Assembly (NCBI RefSeq): GCF_010093535.1
Contig: NW_022985190.1
Location: 493,346 to 557,345 of the forward strand
DNA length: 64,000 nt
Source of the DNA: Lindgomyces ingoldianus
Taxonomy: Eukaryota > Ascomycota > Dothideomycetes > Pleosporales > Lindgomycetaceae
Direction of reading: 5' to 3'
Positions within the stretch are counted from its first letter, which is position 1, and each line of letters opens with the position of its first letter. A program made the position numbers and the translations under genes. Shown in pieces: positions 34,341 through 46,001 of this stretch. The notes under the pieces are model-generated. The model saw nothing but the letters and a program-made list of their open reading frames with translations. It did no database searches and was not told the origin of the DNA.

Positions 34341-35199
34341 TGTGAAATGTGTGAGGCACAAGGTTGTAATGTATGAGGTGTGTGCAGAGGTATCAACGAC
34401 AGGTAAGGCCGAGGGACCAAGTGGTTATTAAGTAGGGAAAGTCGCAAAAGAAAACAAGTGTGAGCTGAGTCGAAAAAGTGGGAGGGCTGAGAGGCGCAAT
34501 GCCAGAAAGTGTAAATGGTTCGATGTCGTTGTGATTTGTGATGAATGAATGATTCCCTACCAACAACACGACGGGCAAGCACCTTTTAAGCACTCGATGG
34601 ATCGACACAGCTCCCGTTCGAACAAGCCCCGAAATAGCAACAAGGGTCCCTTCACAACGTACTCAAGCAGCGAAAACCCACTTGAGGCATTGCTGGGACC
34701 AGTCGGAGCGCGAACAAAGAGGCTCCATCGCGCGGTGAAACATGAGTGGCGGGGAAAGTCAGATGTCAAATGCCCCCAGCCCCCGATCCTCCAGCCACAC
34801 CCCGCGCATTGGCTAGGGTGATATGAGCGTCATCAGGCCGTCCATGTTGGACTGCGGCTCAGTATTGGCAGAACAACCGCCTGGTGCATTGTTTTTGTAA
34901 TAATTGTGGTCCCTGTTGCACGATCGCGTTCTTCGTCCACAGCCCCCTTGAGGGATGTCGTGCAGGCCCCCCCCCCCCCAATGTGCTAGTCGTTGGTCGT
35001 TAACCAACAACCATCCAAACACCAACTCGCGCAACTGCAAGCACTTAAGGCCCTCTGTTAACTGACTTAGTATTATTTACCCATCCTAAAACGCTTCTGC
35101 AACGATTCCAAGCCTTTGTTCAGGCACACGCGCGTCCCAAAGTCACCGTTACAATTACATACCAGATGAGCATCTACAGCCTCATCCTTCCAATAAAGC
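34341..35199. other. intergenic between PEX6 3' end side and the GPI-protein promoter
   Basis: About 860 bases holding the promoter of the GPI-protein gene and the PEX6 upstream-neighbour spacing. There is a run of about 13 C residues near 34966-34979 but no gene. Confidence 0.5.
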
Positions 35200-38100
35200 T
35201 CACCCATACAGGTCCTCGTCCTGCGCCGCATTGCCGAACCCACCCTCGGCAATATCGACACTACTTTTACCCTTGTCATGACTTACTGGCGCTTTGCCCT
35301 TGCCCTTGCCTTTGCCGCCATTAGCCGCCACACCGTTCAGATCCAGGTGTTCAGTTCTAATCACATAGTCATCGTCCCCATCGCTCTGCCTGGCATCAAC
35401 ATTTTCATCCATCTGTGGCGCCGCAGCCTTTCCTTTCCCTTTCCCTTTGCCTTTTCCTGAATTGAATTGCGGCGCACTTTGGATCGAGTCCGAAAATAGC
35501 ACTTTTGCTTTTGGCTCCTCCTTTTTCCCAGTGCCCTCAAATGCTTTCCTGACCCTTTCGTAGTGGTGCAACTCATCCGCACTAACGCTAGGTACCAGCT
35601 CCCTATTAGCTTCAACAAAATCTCGTTCAGTAACCATGACGGCTGTATCCTCTTCGGTCGCGAAATGATCGAAGAATTGTGCAATGGAGATCGGAGTATG
35701 AGTCGCGTTGTAAGCTTTGACCTTCTCATCGACCGCCCGTGCTTGCCGCGTGATTGCTTTAAGCATTGCATCTGAGCACAGGGCATACATGTCGGCTCCT
35801 GTGTAAGTAAACGGCAGAGTCGATGCGACTCGCTGGAGCGACAATTCGGGATGCAAGGTGAATCTGGAACGGGTAAGTCAATGCACCATGGGCAGGTTCA
35901 AACAATGAGCCATACTTCCTCGACAGCGCCTCTAGGATGGTCAACTGCTTCTCATGCGTATCCGACACGCCCAGATATAGCATCTTGTCAAAACGCCCGG
36001 GACGCAATAGGGCCTGATCCAGCAGATCTGGCCGGTTCGTTGCTCCGATAACGAAAACGCCGCCTGCGCCTTCAGCACCGTCGCTCATTCCATCAAGTTC
36101 GGCGAGAAGCTGACTGACAATGCGATCCATGACACCGCCGCTATCGCCTTGGTTGCCACGTTTCGGTGCCACTGAATCCAACTCATCGAAGAAGACAACA
36201 CATGGACGGGCATCGCGTGCTCGCTGGAACACCCGGCGCACATTAGCTTCTGATTCACCAATGTACATGTTGAGCAACTCAGGCCCTTTGACGCTGAAGA
36301 AATTTAGTGAGAATTCGGTGGCGATAGCTTTTGCGAGCAGTGTCTTTCCGGTTCCTGGTGGTCCATAGAACAATATACCACTTCGCTTCTTCATGCCCTT
36401 AGCGAAGAGTTCGGGCCGCGAGAGTGGCAGTTGTATGGTCTCCATAACTGCATCCTTGACGTGCGTGAGACCACCAACGTCTGACCAACCGACGTTAGGA
36501 ATCTTGGGTGCCCCAATAGAATCGGCGAAGTTCTTTCGCGCCGCATCGACCGCGGCATCAAAATCCGCCTTCATCAAACTATTACTGAAGTATCCTCCTG
36601 CGAGCTCAATGTCTCTAGGGGTGACAATACCAGAAGACGATGTTTGTGATGCAGACGAAGCCAGAGCCTCTACACGGTTTCGCTTTGCCACGACAGCACG
36701 ATCGACAACATCCACCAAGTCGCCCGCAACCAATGCTGCTGTCTTAACCGCGATATTAGCTAGATCGACGTCTGGAGATAAGCGAATGCCTGCGTTGTCG
36801 ATGATTGTGCGCAAAATGCCTTCTCTTTCACCTTCGTCAGGAGCTGTCATCTCGATCTCATGCGTGAAGAGCCCTCGAATACCCTCGGGAACCTTATCAA
36901 CTTCAGTTGTTGTTGCGATTAAGACCCGTGAATCTGCCAGTATCTCTTTTAGGGCCATGTTCATACGATCTGCATTCAGGGCGTCGACATGCTTCATGAG
37001 CAGGACCGTATATTCTGCACCGCACGTCAAGCCACGCTCTGCCCTCGCCTTCAAGAAGCCTTCTGTCTTGACATCACCGCCGCCTGCGCCCCCTTCGGTG
37101 AGGATGTCAAATGCATCAATGGGAAAGGTGTGCAGTCCCAGATCTTCACTAGCTTGAGCAGCAACAGTGCTCTTTCCAATGCCGCGTTGAGTGGAAGTGA
37201 TTAATATCGCAATGGGTGGGAGGCCGAGATGGATAGCCCTCGGACTTGTAGCAGCAGACATGAGCTCTCTTAGACGCCGGCGAAGAGACGAAATATAAGG
37301 CTTAGGTAATTCATCCGGACCAGTTAACTTTTGGCTGGTCACAGCGGGAGGCCGTTTGGCCCCCAAATAATACTGCCAGGTGCTGCTGATTGAAGCGGGT
37401 ACTTTGCTTTGTTCACTTCCGGCTTGGACCATTTTCGTGCCAGCTGCATCCACAGACACAACGCCACCCCAGGGATCGGATTCCTCACCGTCGCGTGACT
37501 CAGTTGATGACGGTGCGACAACACTTCCAACTTTAAACCATGCCACGACTTTCGTATCCGGTTCGTCAATGTTCCAACTATCGTCAAAGGTATGCTTCCT
37601 TGCTTTTGACAAGAGTTCATCGCTCCCCATATCGTCTTCTACAGTGGTCGTCTGAAATATTGCTCGGCCGAGAGACTCATCAATTGAAACGCCAACAAGA
37701 TCTCCCGTTTTCACGACGCGGCGTTTCTGTTCAAAGTAGTCTTTGAGTGCTGCAAAACAGCTTGGTTGAAGTAAACGATCAGAGGAGAGTGGGGTAGAAA
37801 GCTTCAATAGAGTGACCTCTTTTGCGGAAGGAGGCAAAGAGGAGCTAGTGATTCGTGGCTTATGAAGAGCACTTCTAGGCCCGTGAGTTGGATGATGGGC
37901 CGCCAAAGCCGTGATACGGAGATGGGACGGGCTCCCTAGGTTTACGAGGAGGATAGGAGAAATATATGCTTGTGAAAAAGTGCTGGCTGCTGGAAATCCT
38001 GATATGCTCGGTCGTCGATCTTGATTGGCTAATTTGTGAACTGGGTATCGTGCAACCTTCTTGGTCATGTTTTCGGGCAAGCCGTATATTCTTGCGGGCC

Positions 38101-39622
38101 GCCATTCAGAATGATCCTCATGTTCAGCTCCAAAGGCCCCCAGGCCCCAAAGTGGGTGCTGCGATGGTTCTGCCGTCGCCTCAATCTTCACCCAGTCGCC
38201 GGAAAAGCATCCAACTTTGACCAGGGTATTTGTGTCAACGAAGACACGGGCTTCTTCGTCGTCATCGCTCCCTGGTTTTGGGTGAACAAGTTCATCGGGA
38301 ACAGGGTGGAAAAGGCCCTGAGACTTGAAGATCTTCCCTTTGGACGATGGGCCACGTGCGGTTGTAGCTGTGAGGCTTGAGAACACAGACCCAGGTGTTG
38401 CAACACCGTTTGTATAGAAGTGTCCAGGGCGAGGGGTCGCCGCGGTGAATGAAGACAGGACGCCTGAAGATTGGGGGGGGAGTAGAGGGGCATTTAGAGA
38501 TATAACATCTTCTGGGTCATCTGACAGATCCCCACCGTCGGTCCCTGACAGCTCCGAGTCTAGGTTGTCGGTCGATTCATCATCAGGGGGGGTTGTGTTT
38601 TGAGAAGAACTCCGATCCTCGGCGGCAGAATAGAATTGTTCATTTGAAGTATCTTCTTCATCGTCGTCACCGAATCCGTTCGGTATGGGGGTAGGTTTCA
38701 TCGGCGGGAGAATTTGTGCAGGTTTGGAGCTGCGGTGCGACTGCAGCACAACAATCCTTGTACTAGGTAGAAGTAGGCCTTGGGATACGGGCTCACACGC
38801 AGTTACCTTTGCGGGCGGAGGGGGTACATGGGTGATGGGATGGGCGGGCAAAGGCAGTGGCAGATGATCCCCGGAATGAACGATGGTAGGAGAGCGAAGC
38901 GCATCCCGTACAGCATTTGTCCATGCTTTTTCTTGCGCAACATGCAGCACCGTAGTCATCCCTTTCCCGGCCGTTCCATTGACCTTTAAGAATCGGTCTT
39001 TTGGCCCCTTTATTGAGCCATTAGCTCGAGCAACCCCGAAGCCTCCGCCAAATTTTGCGTGGACCTCATCCAATTTACTCAATGCCTCCGTGTCCAGAGT
39101 GATATAGACTGTATCTAGGCCTACCGGGACGGCATCGAATATACGAATCTCGATTGGAGTATCCCTCCTGTGCGTCTTGATTGGAGAGACGGCCTGCAGC
39201 GTTTGTAGGAAGGATTGGAGCGCGAGCGATGACGCCGGAACCTGCAGGGAGGAATGCGGTCGCGCCGCCGAGGCGTCTGTCATCTTGGGGGGTTGGACAG
39301 GCAGGATGGTCCATGAGACGGCCTGAGAAGCAACGACAGAGGTCGGGAACCACGGGGTGATCGCGACGTGGTGGACGCGGTCAGATGCGCTGTTGGGGTC
39401 TACAATTAGTCAGTATTGGACGCATATCTATCCAGGAGTAATGCACAAACCCGCATTCTTATATTCCGGAAACAAGTCCGCGAAAAGGTCTTCAGAAAGC
39501 ACTCCCACCTCACCCTTCACACGGTCGTCTAGGAGCAGTCGAGCCGAGATGGCCGGCCGATCGAGCCTCCTCCTTCTCCGTCGCCTCTTGCGCGGATGCA
39601 TGACCCCATTATGCGCCTCCAT
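35200..39622 (-). CDS. PEX6: peroxisomal biogenesis factor 6, AAA+ ATPase
   Basis: Pex6 pairs with Pex1 in the AAA complex that extracts the import receptor Pex5 from the peroxisome membrane. Three exons (39622-39451, 39399-35916, 35863-35200; introns of 51 and 52 bases) give about 1439 residues, normal for filamentous fungi. The first exon encodes a basic start (RKRRRRRRR) and ISARLLLDD...SEDLFADLF, matching Pex6 N-termini; starting at the internal ATG 39283 would lose it. The D1 domain (from ~residue 790) has a degenerate ATP site (STQRGIGKST). D2 has an intact Walker A GPPGTGKT (~1069), Walker B VVFFDELDS (~1127), and GATNRPDLLDQALLRPGRFD. The C-terminus carries two KGKGKGKGK blocks and acidic stretches, a low-complexity tail. 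Confidence 0.95.
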
Positions 39623-40262
39623 GCTGAAATAAAAGAAGAACGCTCAAGGGAGCGGTGGCAGGAGAAAGAAACTTGCACAGTCGCATCGAAGTGCTGGTTG
39701 ACGCCAAGCCTGCCTGTACCTCGGCAGAGAGCCTGGACTGCTCGGAAACAGTCCACAAGAGCTCATGCTCCTGAGAGCACAACTCAACAACAACAAAACA
39801 TCCAGAAATGCAGTTATGGCTCTTCGATCCTTCTCAGGGCATCAGGCGGACATATCCCCACTTCACATGAAAGACGGACCCGCCTTAGCGGGGAGTCGTC
39901 CAATGCGCCAAGTATCCCCGCATTCGGCCCTGCGACTCCTTGTCAACGCCTTGTCTCCGTCAACACCAATCCTTGGCTGTAGTATCTAGCCTTTGGTCTC
40001 ATCTTGGCCTTGAACGCCTGTCGCAAATTGGTAGACTCTGGCGCCTTGGTTGCTAACAAGTTGATCTACGGCTTTTGCCGTGTCTTGGAAGGATCCTGAC
40101 ATCATTTGGCAGTGGCACAGAGGTGAACCACACCATGCAGATCTATCAGCCACAATTTTCATCGCTATCTTTTCTCTCCCCTGACGTTTCGTGAACTCTC
40201 TCGCTTTTCTCCTCGTCTTCACACTCCTTTGAGTCCAGACAGTTCGTCGGTGCATAAACTTT
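39623..40262. promoter_or_regulatory. divergent intergenic region between PEX6 and the lipase gene
   Basis: About 640 bases between two outward-facing starts (39622 minus, 40263 plus); both promoters must be here. Small frames in it look like shadows. Confidence 0.5.
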
Positions 40263-42695
40263 ATGCTATTATTTCATTCACTAGACCAACATCCGCTACC
40301 CGCATGGTTGCTTCGCCAGCAACAAGATTACGATAGTACCATGCATGACCCTCTGCAAGCCGTCAAGCACAAAGTTAGCAGAGCTAGCGAGAAGACAATG
40401 TCAAAATCCAAAGCGGCTATTGACTACGCCCACCAAGCTGAGCGCCTCGGACAGTGTGCTCCAAGTCAGGAAGACAAAACCACCGGCTCAACCCAGGCCG
40501 TCGAAGCCAAATTCATTACAGCCCAAGACCCCGTAACTCAGACTGCAGACGGTAGTCGACTACCAGCAGCACCTGTTGAAGAGGCTACCAAACTCAACAA
40601 ACTAAGAGACATCATCAACGACCGCGACCCATCTCAAAACGAACTCGTGGAAGTGGAATCACGAGAATCGAAAGATAGATCAATTCATAGTGCGCAGCCA
40701 ACTAACAGGCACCCGAAAGATGAAGGAGAGGCCGATGCCCCTTTGCGCAATGCTATCCCCCCGTCAAGAACGAATCCTCTATTTCCCCCAATGCCAATTT
40801 ATGGTCCCCCGACTCTGCTTCGACGAATACAGTGCACGATCTTCAGAATATCTTCAGCCATTTTGTCTCTTTGCTTTCTTGCTGTAATCATACTAGGTGC
40901 AGCTTTCACAAGCATCCCTCTCGCGGCCAACCATGTATGGTTACGGCTCACTTTTAGAAATCCCGATAAGAAAAGACCCTCCTATCAAGAAGAAGAAAGG
41001 CGCCGAAGAGTGCGAAAGGTCGCAGAGAGGGCCTGGAAGAAGCAAAAGACAGGCAACAGTAGTGCCAGTGGGGGTGAAGAAGGGAAAGATACAGATGAAT
41101 TTATTCCTCTGGAAGGAGGGCCAGACCCAATTCCCTGTGACGTTCGCTACTACGCTCGCCGCGTCGGGCTCGACTGCGAGATCTTCGACGTCCAAACGGA
41201 AGATGGTTTTATCATAGAGCTATGGCATCTATATAACCCCCGCGAGTACCAGCGAACAAACCGCTCTCAGCGCTCTCCGCACGCTCCAGAAGTCTTCTCA
41301 AAAGTCCCAGCCGCCAACTGTTTTACCAACGGCGCACCAGGCTCGCAGTATGGACATGGTGAGAAGAAATATCCAGTTCTCATGATCCATGGCCTCCTTC
41401 AATCAGCAGGCGCCTATTGCACGAACGACGACGACAGCCTCGCCTTCTTCCTCGCCAAATCAGGCTACGACGTCTGGCTCGGCAACAACCGCTGCGGTTT
41501 CAAGCCCCGACACAACCTACTCAAATATTCAGACCCGCGAATGTGGGCTTGGAATATCCGGCAAATGGGCGTCATGGACCTCCCCGCCCTCATCTTGCGC
41601 GTCCTTTCCGAAACCGGTTTCGAGAAACTCGGCCTCATCGCGCACAGCCAAGGCAGAACACAAACTCTCGTCGCGCTCGCGAAAGAACAACGCCCGGAAA
41701 TCGGGGAGAAAATCAGCGTCTTCTGTGCTCTGGCGCCGGCAGCGTACGCAGGCCCTTTAATTGGGAAAATATACTTTAAGTTCATGCGTGTTATCAGCCC
41801 CGGCATGTTTCGCACGATTTTCGGCATTCATGCGTTTATACCATTTATGATGACTATGCACTCTCTCCTCCCGCCTCGTTTTTATGGGGCGATGGGGTAT
41901 CGTGTTTTCTCTTTCATGTTCAATTGGACGGATGACCGCTGGGAAAGAGATCTAAGAGACCGCATGTTCCAATTTGCACCTGTTTATGTCAGTGCAGAGA
42001 GTATGCGCTGGTGGCTCGGTAGAGAATGTTTCGCAAAACAAAAATGCATTCTCGCAACGCGGGAGGAGAAAAACATCGAAGATCGCGAAGATGAGCAGGA
42101 GGATCAGAAACTCAACCGGTCGAGTGAAGAATCCTCGGATGGCGAAGACGAAGACCCTTCTGGAACCCGTACAAGCCAGGGGAATGAAGCCAGCGCGCCT
42201 CCTTCACAACCAGAAAATATTACGGGCAAGAAAATCCAGCACCGCAATACAGACCGCGCCCGCTACGCCTGGTACGGACCCCAAATCCCTCCTTTCGCCC
42301 TCTGGGTTTGCGGCGCAGACGACCTCGTCGACGGCCGAAGACTCCTGCGTCGCTTCGAGCGCAACCGAGAGCCGCATGTCGACATTGTGCACTCCAAGGT
42401 GATCGAAGGCTACGAGCATCTCGACGTTATATGGGCTATGGATGCGATCGAGAAAGTCGGAAAAGAAGTGCGAGAAGTGATTTGGAAAACCGTGCCCGTG
42501 GATGCGAGAAAGGTTTGCAGAGTGCCCAGTGGGTGTGGCGAGATCAGGGAGTTTTACCAGCGAAAGGTGATTAGAGAGAACGCGACGAGGGAGGTGGATA
42601 CTACAGCTAGGGAATGGAGTCTGCGGGGTGCAGAACAGGCTGTGAGAGGCGATGGGGAAGGGGTTAGGGATTTGGAGGCGGAAGTTGAAGCGTAA
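40263..42695 (+). CDS. membrane-anchored steryl ester / triacylglycerol lipase (TGL1-YEH type)
   Basis: Intronless 810-residue alpha/beta hydrolase hydrolysing steryl esters or acylglycerols. The first ~185 residues are polar and disordered; one membrane helix follows (about 195-220, SSAILSLCFLAVIILGA), so the protein is probably anchored in the ER or lipid droplet. The lipase-associated N-terminal region (GLDCEIFDVQTEDGFIIELW) precedes MIHGLLQSAG (oxyanion region), GYDVWLGNNRG-like GYDVWLGNNRCG, the nucleophile elbow AHSQG (Ser near residue 462), the acid in CGADDLVDG (~687) and the histidine in GYEHLDV (~717), a complete triad. An acidic linker lies at about 600-650. MHDPLQA at 40341 is an equally plausible start. 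Nothing appears broken. Confidence 0.88.
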   Translation: MLLFHSLDQHPLPAWLLRQQQDYDSTMHDPLQAVKHKVSRASEKTMSKSKAAIDYAHQAERLGQCAPSQEDKTTGSTQAVEAKFITAQDPVTQTADGSRLPAAPVEEATKLNKLRDIINDRDPSQNELVEVESRESKDRSIHSAQPTNRHPKDEGEADAPLRNAIPPSRTNPLFPPMPIYGPPTLLRRIQCTIFRISSAILSLCFLAVIILGAAFTSIPLAANHVWLRLTFRNPDKKRPSYQEEERRRRVRKVAERAWKKQKTGNSSASGGEEGKDTDEFIPLEGGPDPIPCDVRYYARRVGLDCEIFDVQTEDGFIIELWHLYNPREYQRTNRSQRSPHAPEVFSKVPAANCFTNGAPGSQYGHGEKKYPVLMIHGLLQSAGAYCTNDDDSLAFFLAKSGYDVWLGNNRCGFKPRHNLLKYSDPRMWAWNIRQMGVMDLPALILRVLSETGFEKLGLIAHSQGRTQTLVALAKEQRPEIGEKISVFCALAPAAYAGPLIGKIYFKFMRVISPGMFRTIFGIHAFIPFMMTMHSLLPPRFYGAMGYRVFSFMFNWTDDRWERDLRDRMFQFAPVYVSAESMRWWLGRECFAKQKCILATREEKNIEDREDEQEDQKLNRSSEESSDGEDEDPSGTRTSQGNEASAPPSQPENITGKKIQHRNTDRARYAWYGPQIPPFALWVCGADDLVDGRRLLRRFERNREPHVDIVHSKVIEGYEHLDVIWAMDAIEKVGKEVREVIWKTVPVDARKVCRVPSGCGEIREFYQRKVIRENATREVDTTAREWSLRGAEQAVRGDGEGVRDLEAEVEA

Positions 42696-44438
42696 GAACG
42701 GGAGCTTTAAAGATTTTTAAATTTTACAATAGAGCAGTATATTTTATTATACTAATAGTAGCATAGCGTTCGGAGTAGGTTCAGGCTAGCTAGTACGTAC
42801 ACATGATACCCACTAATTCAACTCGATTTTTTTAATTCCAACCCTTTTTGTGGTGAAATGGGAATGGAACTGCTACAAAATAACCGCACGCGGAAATATG
42901 TCATTATCTCTCCCTCCCTCCTAAAAACCCCTTAAATGCAGAGGAATTGCATGCTGCTAAAATGAATAACAAGAAATTTCCGACGGTCAGATTCTTAGCA
43001 TAGCTAGTCTGCAGATATGACGATCACGGGAGTGTATGAGATACGACATAATTCTATACCCTGCTGCCGCTCCTATCTAATATGGAAACAAGCTTAGCAG
43101 ATCAAACTTTTCTTGTAAATGCTACATGGTAAATGTTGCATAGTAGTACAAATGCGTATATAGTGAGATGTGAGTATGAGCCCTAATACACCCCCTACAA
43201 TCGACAACCAGGAAGAACGAATAGTTAGGGGTAGCGCCCACATCCCCAAGATTTGAGATTACCGCTGTTCATTTCGAGATGCCGCGGGAGTGTTGAATAG
43301 CCTAGATTTGTTGGGAGGTTCATGTGGTTCGAGAAATAGTGCATTGTCTAGCTGTTTCAGGGTTTTTGAATGAGGCTAGGTCCATGAGAAATCAATAGTG
43401 TGCTCCGGTGACAGCCTAGAGATTTCCGGAAGGAGTGTATTAGCAACAATCTCCAGCGAATTTAGCTACATGTAGTGACCAGAGATGTCACATGGGTACT
43501 TACCTTAGGGTTTTTAAATGAACGACTCGTGGGCCTCACCAGCATGTCTCTTAATTCAGAGCCTCGGAGCATTCCTTAATCCCCTGTTTATAATGTCCAG
43601 TTCTTCTCTGAGTGATATCAAACTGCCAACCGTGATGGGAGCGTTCAAATCCTGACATGCTTTTAAAGAGTGGCCATCATTGTGTAGTTGACCCTAGTCA
43701 GATATCATGCCGACATTGATTGCCTTCAAGTTCTCTGTTAAGATTGCAGTCTAACGAGACTCGTTTAAGGGGTTGAGTTGCCTTTTTTGTGGAGCTCTAA
43801 GGGACGCGCATGGGCTAGATAACTGAGTTGATTGATAAATGAGCGAAAAGCTCAGCTCTATGTGGTAGTGGTAACACGGTACAGTGAAAGAGCGCCAAGG
43901 CTCTATTCGTGAATGTAAAATTAGGGCTGAAACAGAAATAGTGTCAAAGTGGGACTCTCATAGTACAAGGCATCTCATGAAGACGAGCAAGTGAAGGTGC
44001 GGGTGTACTCATAACCCTCGTAATCTGCAAGGACTTCGACTCCAAGAATCCAAAGCCCATATTGGGGAAGATACTGACAAAGCTAGATCCCTTGTTCTTG
44101 CCCCCCTCGGGATTCTTTGCCTCCATGTTCTTTCCCTATCTAGACCTACCCGTCTTCAGTAATTTCGCACTCCTGCGCTTCTCCTATGGTCTTAAATTAC
44201 GTTCCAAACTCTTCCTCTGTGCTTCTTTAATGTTTTGGTCCCTGAGAGGTATTTGGCGTTGGGGATAGTAGGGGGGCGTTCGACCAACTTTGATTCAGCG
44301 GCGGAGGCAGAACAAGGTGAAACTGAAGATCTATAACTTGATAAAAAGGAGCGGGAAAATGAAGGCCTGACACCACGGGACTAAAAACGAGTGCAGCAGA
44401 ACCTGCTCTGATTTTTGGATTCGGGCGCCGATGCGAGA
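42696..44438. other. intergenic, no gene seen
   Basis: About 1.7 kb of AT-leaning sequence between two converging genes, with only short frames (43944-44268). No repeat or RNA gene was recognised. Confidence 0.5.
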
Positions 44439-46001
44439 CTACGGAGAGGGCGGAGGTTTTGGATGGCTTCTCTGCCTCGATTTGCTCGCGGACGTGTTCT
44501 TCGATCTATTCGTCTCGGAGGTTTGGGGTGGTTGATACTGTTCTTGGGACGATGCTGTAGGGTTGCATTGCTTCTCAGCACCGGCGGTTATGCACCCCCT
44601 CTGAGTTGTGCTCTGCAATAGCGAAGGTTTTGAATTCCCTTCGCCTGGCTGATCCGTGGTTTTATTGACAAGGGTACCTTCATCTGCTATCACCGAATCT
44701 TGCCGTCCCTTGCTCTCGAAAGGAATGGAGGAGTTTTCCTCGGGCTCACTATCTTCCTTCACCAATGCCCTACCCTTGGCCAAAGGTGGTCCTGCTTCTG
44801 ACACCGCTGCATCCGAACCCCCATTTACCCTACTACGCGCAATAGAGCTCGACTGCGGTTCAGGAGATCCAGGGCGGTACACACGTTCTACACCCCTTCT
44901 CGGCTTAGTCTTCTTCCTCGGCCGCGAATCAATCGCCCCTCGACGCACGTATTGAAGCCCTGCTCTGTTGCTCTGTGCATGGGCTCGACTGGCATATCTG
45001 GGTATATAAATTTGATTGCCACTGGCATCGGTTTGCATTCCCCGCCTACTTCTCCTCGAGGGCCTCCGTTCCTGTGGCGTGTATGTTTGCCATTGTTGCA
45101 TTCCAGCTGGTTGGGGACTCAGTCGTCGAGGCTGACGCCGAGTGGAAGGAGAATAGAGAGCTGAGGCTGGAGATTTAGTGGGTGGGGTTGTTCTTATGCC
45201 TCCATCGTCGGGGTTTGACGATGTCACTTGGAAGAAGTGGCCTAGTCTCTTGATGAAGGATGGTTTTTTCTGGAAAGACGGGCTTCCAAATTTCTTTTGT
45301 TCGAGAGAGGATGCGGGATTTCGATTTTTTCCTGGGCTGCCCACGGGGGGTGTCTTTCCCTTGATTTGGGAGGATATGCTTGACGAAGCTTCCTTCTTGT
45401 TACCTGGTGCTGGAATGCTTGGCGAAGCTTTGATTCTTTCATCCTCCTGACTTTGAACATGCTTTACTTCTGACTGGGGAACATGTGGTACGTTAGAGTT
45501 TGTAGGACTAGTCTGAACGGCCTGGTATGCTTTGTCTTCCCTTGTAATGACCCCAGGATTTGATGAGGTTGTGCCACCAGCTGAAGAGGATTTTTGTTCT
45601 TTAGAGAGAGAAGACAAAAGCTCAGAGCCATTCTTATCTCGAGTCCCTTGAACTTGTCTCTCTAAAGCCTCATCAACGTTTGCACCCAAACCGGCATCAG
45701 GATGAGCATCTTCGCTAACCCTGATCAAACTCGAAGTAGACGGTGGCTTAGAGTCACTGCTACCCCTATAGGAAGGAGTAGGTGTTGTTTCAACCGTGTT
45801 CGTAGCGGAATCGTGGGAGAAGATTGAAGAAACGGAAGTAGCTGCAGTCTTAAAGGACATCATCGATTGATTACTGCTTTCAGCGGACGGAACTGGGTTA
45901 TGAATAGGGGCTTCAACTGCATTTTCCACTTTTGGGCTAGGAGAAGGGCTGTATAAGGAAGTAGTAAGGACAGTGGAGCCATTCTTAAACTGGGTTGCCA
46001 T
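44439..46001 (-). CDS. hypothetical, largely disordered Ser/Pro-rich protein
   Basis: Single-exon frame of 520 residues starting MATQFKNGST. The composition is dominated by Ser, Pro, Thr, Lys, Arg and Gln, with no membrane segment or signal peptide. The only ordered-looking part is a central basic segment (FIKRLGHFFQV, and RRPSRRSRRGMQTDASGNQI, about residues 245-345). An uncharacterised fungal low-complexity protein is likely, perhaps a regulatory or adaptor protein; I recognise no family. Its length, unbroken frame and codon regularity support a real gene. The C-terminal few residues could change if a 3' intron exists. Confidence 0.6.
   Translation of the reverse strand: MATQFKNGSTVLTTSLYSPSPSPKVENAVEAPIHNPVPSAESSNQSMMSFKTAATSVSSIFSHDSATNTVETTPTPSYRGSSDSKPPSTSSLIRVSEDAHPDAGLGANVDEALERQVQGTRDKNGSELLSSLSKEQKSSSAGGTTSSNPGVITREDKAYQAVQTSPTNSNVPHVPQSEVKHVQSQEDERIKASPSIPAPGNKKEASSSISSQIKGKTPPVGSPGKNRNPASSLEQKKFGSPSFQKKPSFIKRLGHFFQVTSSNPDDGGIRTTPPTKSPASALYSPSTRRQPRRLSPQPAGMQQWQTYTPQERRPSRRSRRGMQTDASGNQIYIPRYASRAHAQSNRAGLQYVRRGAIDSRPRKKTKPRRGVERVYRPGSPEPQSSSIARSRVNGGSDAAVSEAGPPLAKGRALVKEDSEPEENSSIPFESKGRQDSVIADEGTLVNKTTDQPGEGNSKPSLLQSTTQRGCITAGAEKQCNPTASSQEQYQPPQTSETNRSKNTSASKSRQRSHPKPPPSP

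Noticed and set aside
36393..37157. 254-residue plus-strand frame
   Set aside because: Lies antisense inside the conserved AAA region of PEX6; composition is that of a shadow frame.
40345..42574. Several secondary frames within the lipase gene
   Set aside because: They overlap an 810-residue frame with a complete catalytic triad; all are shadows.
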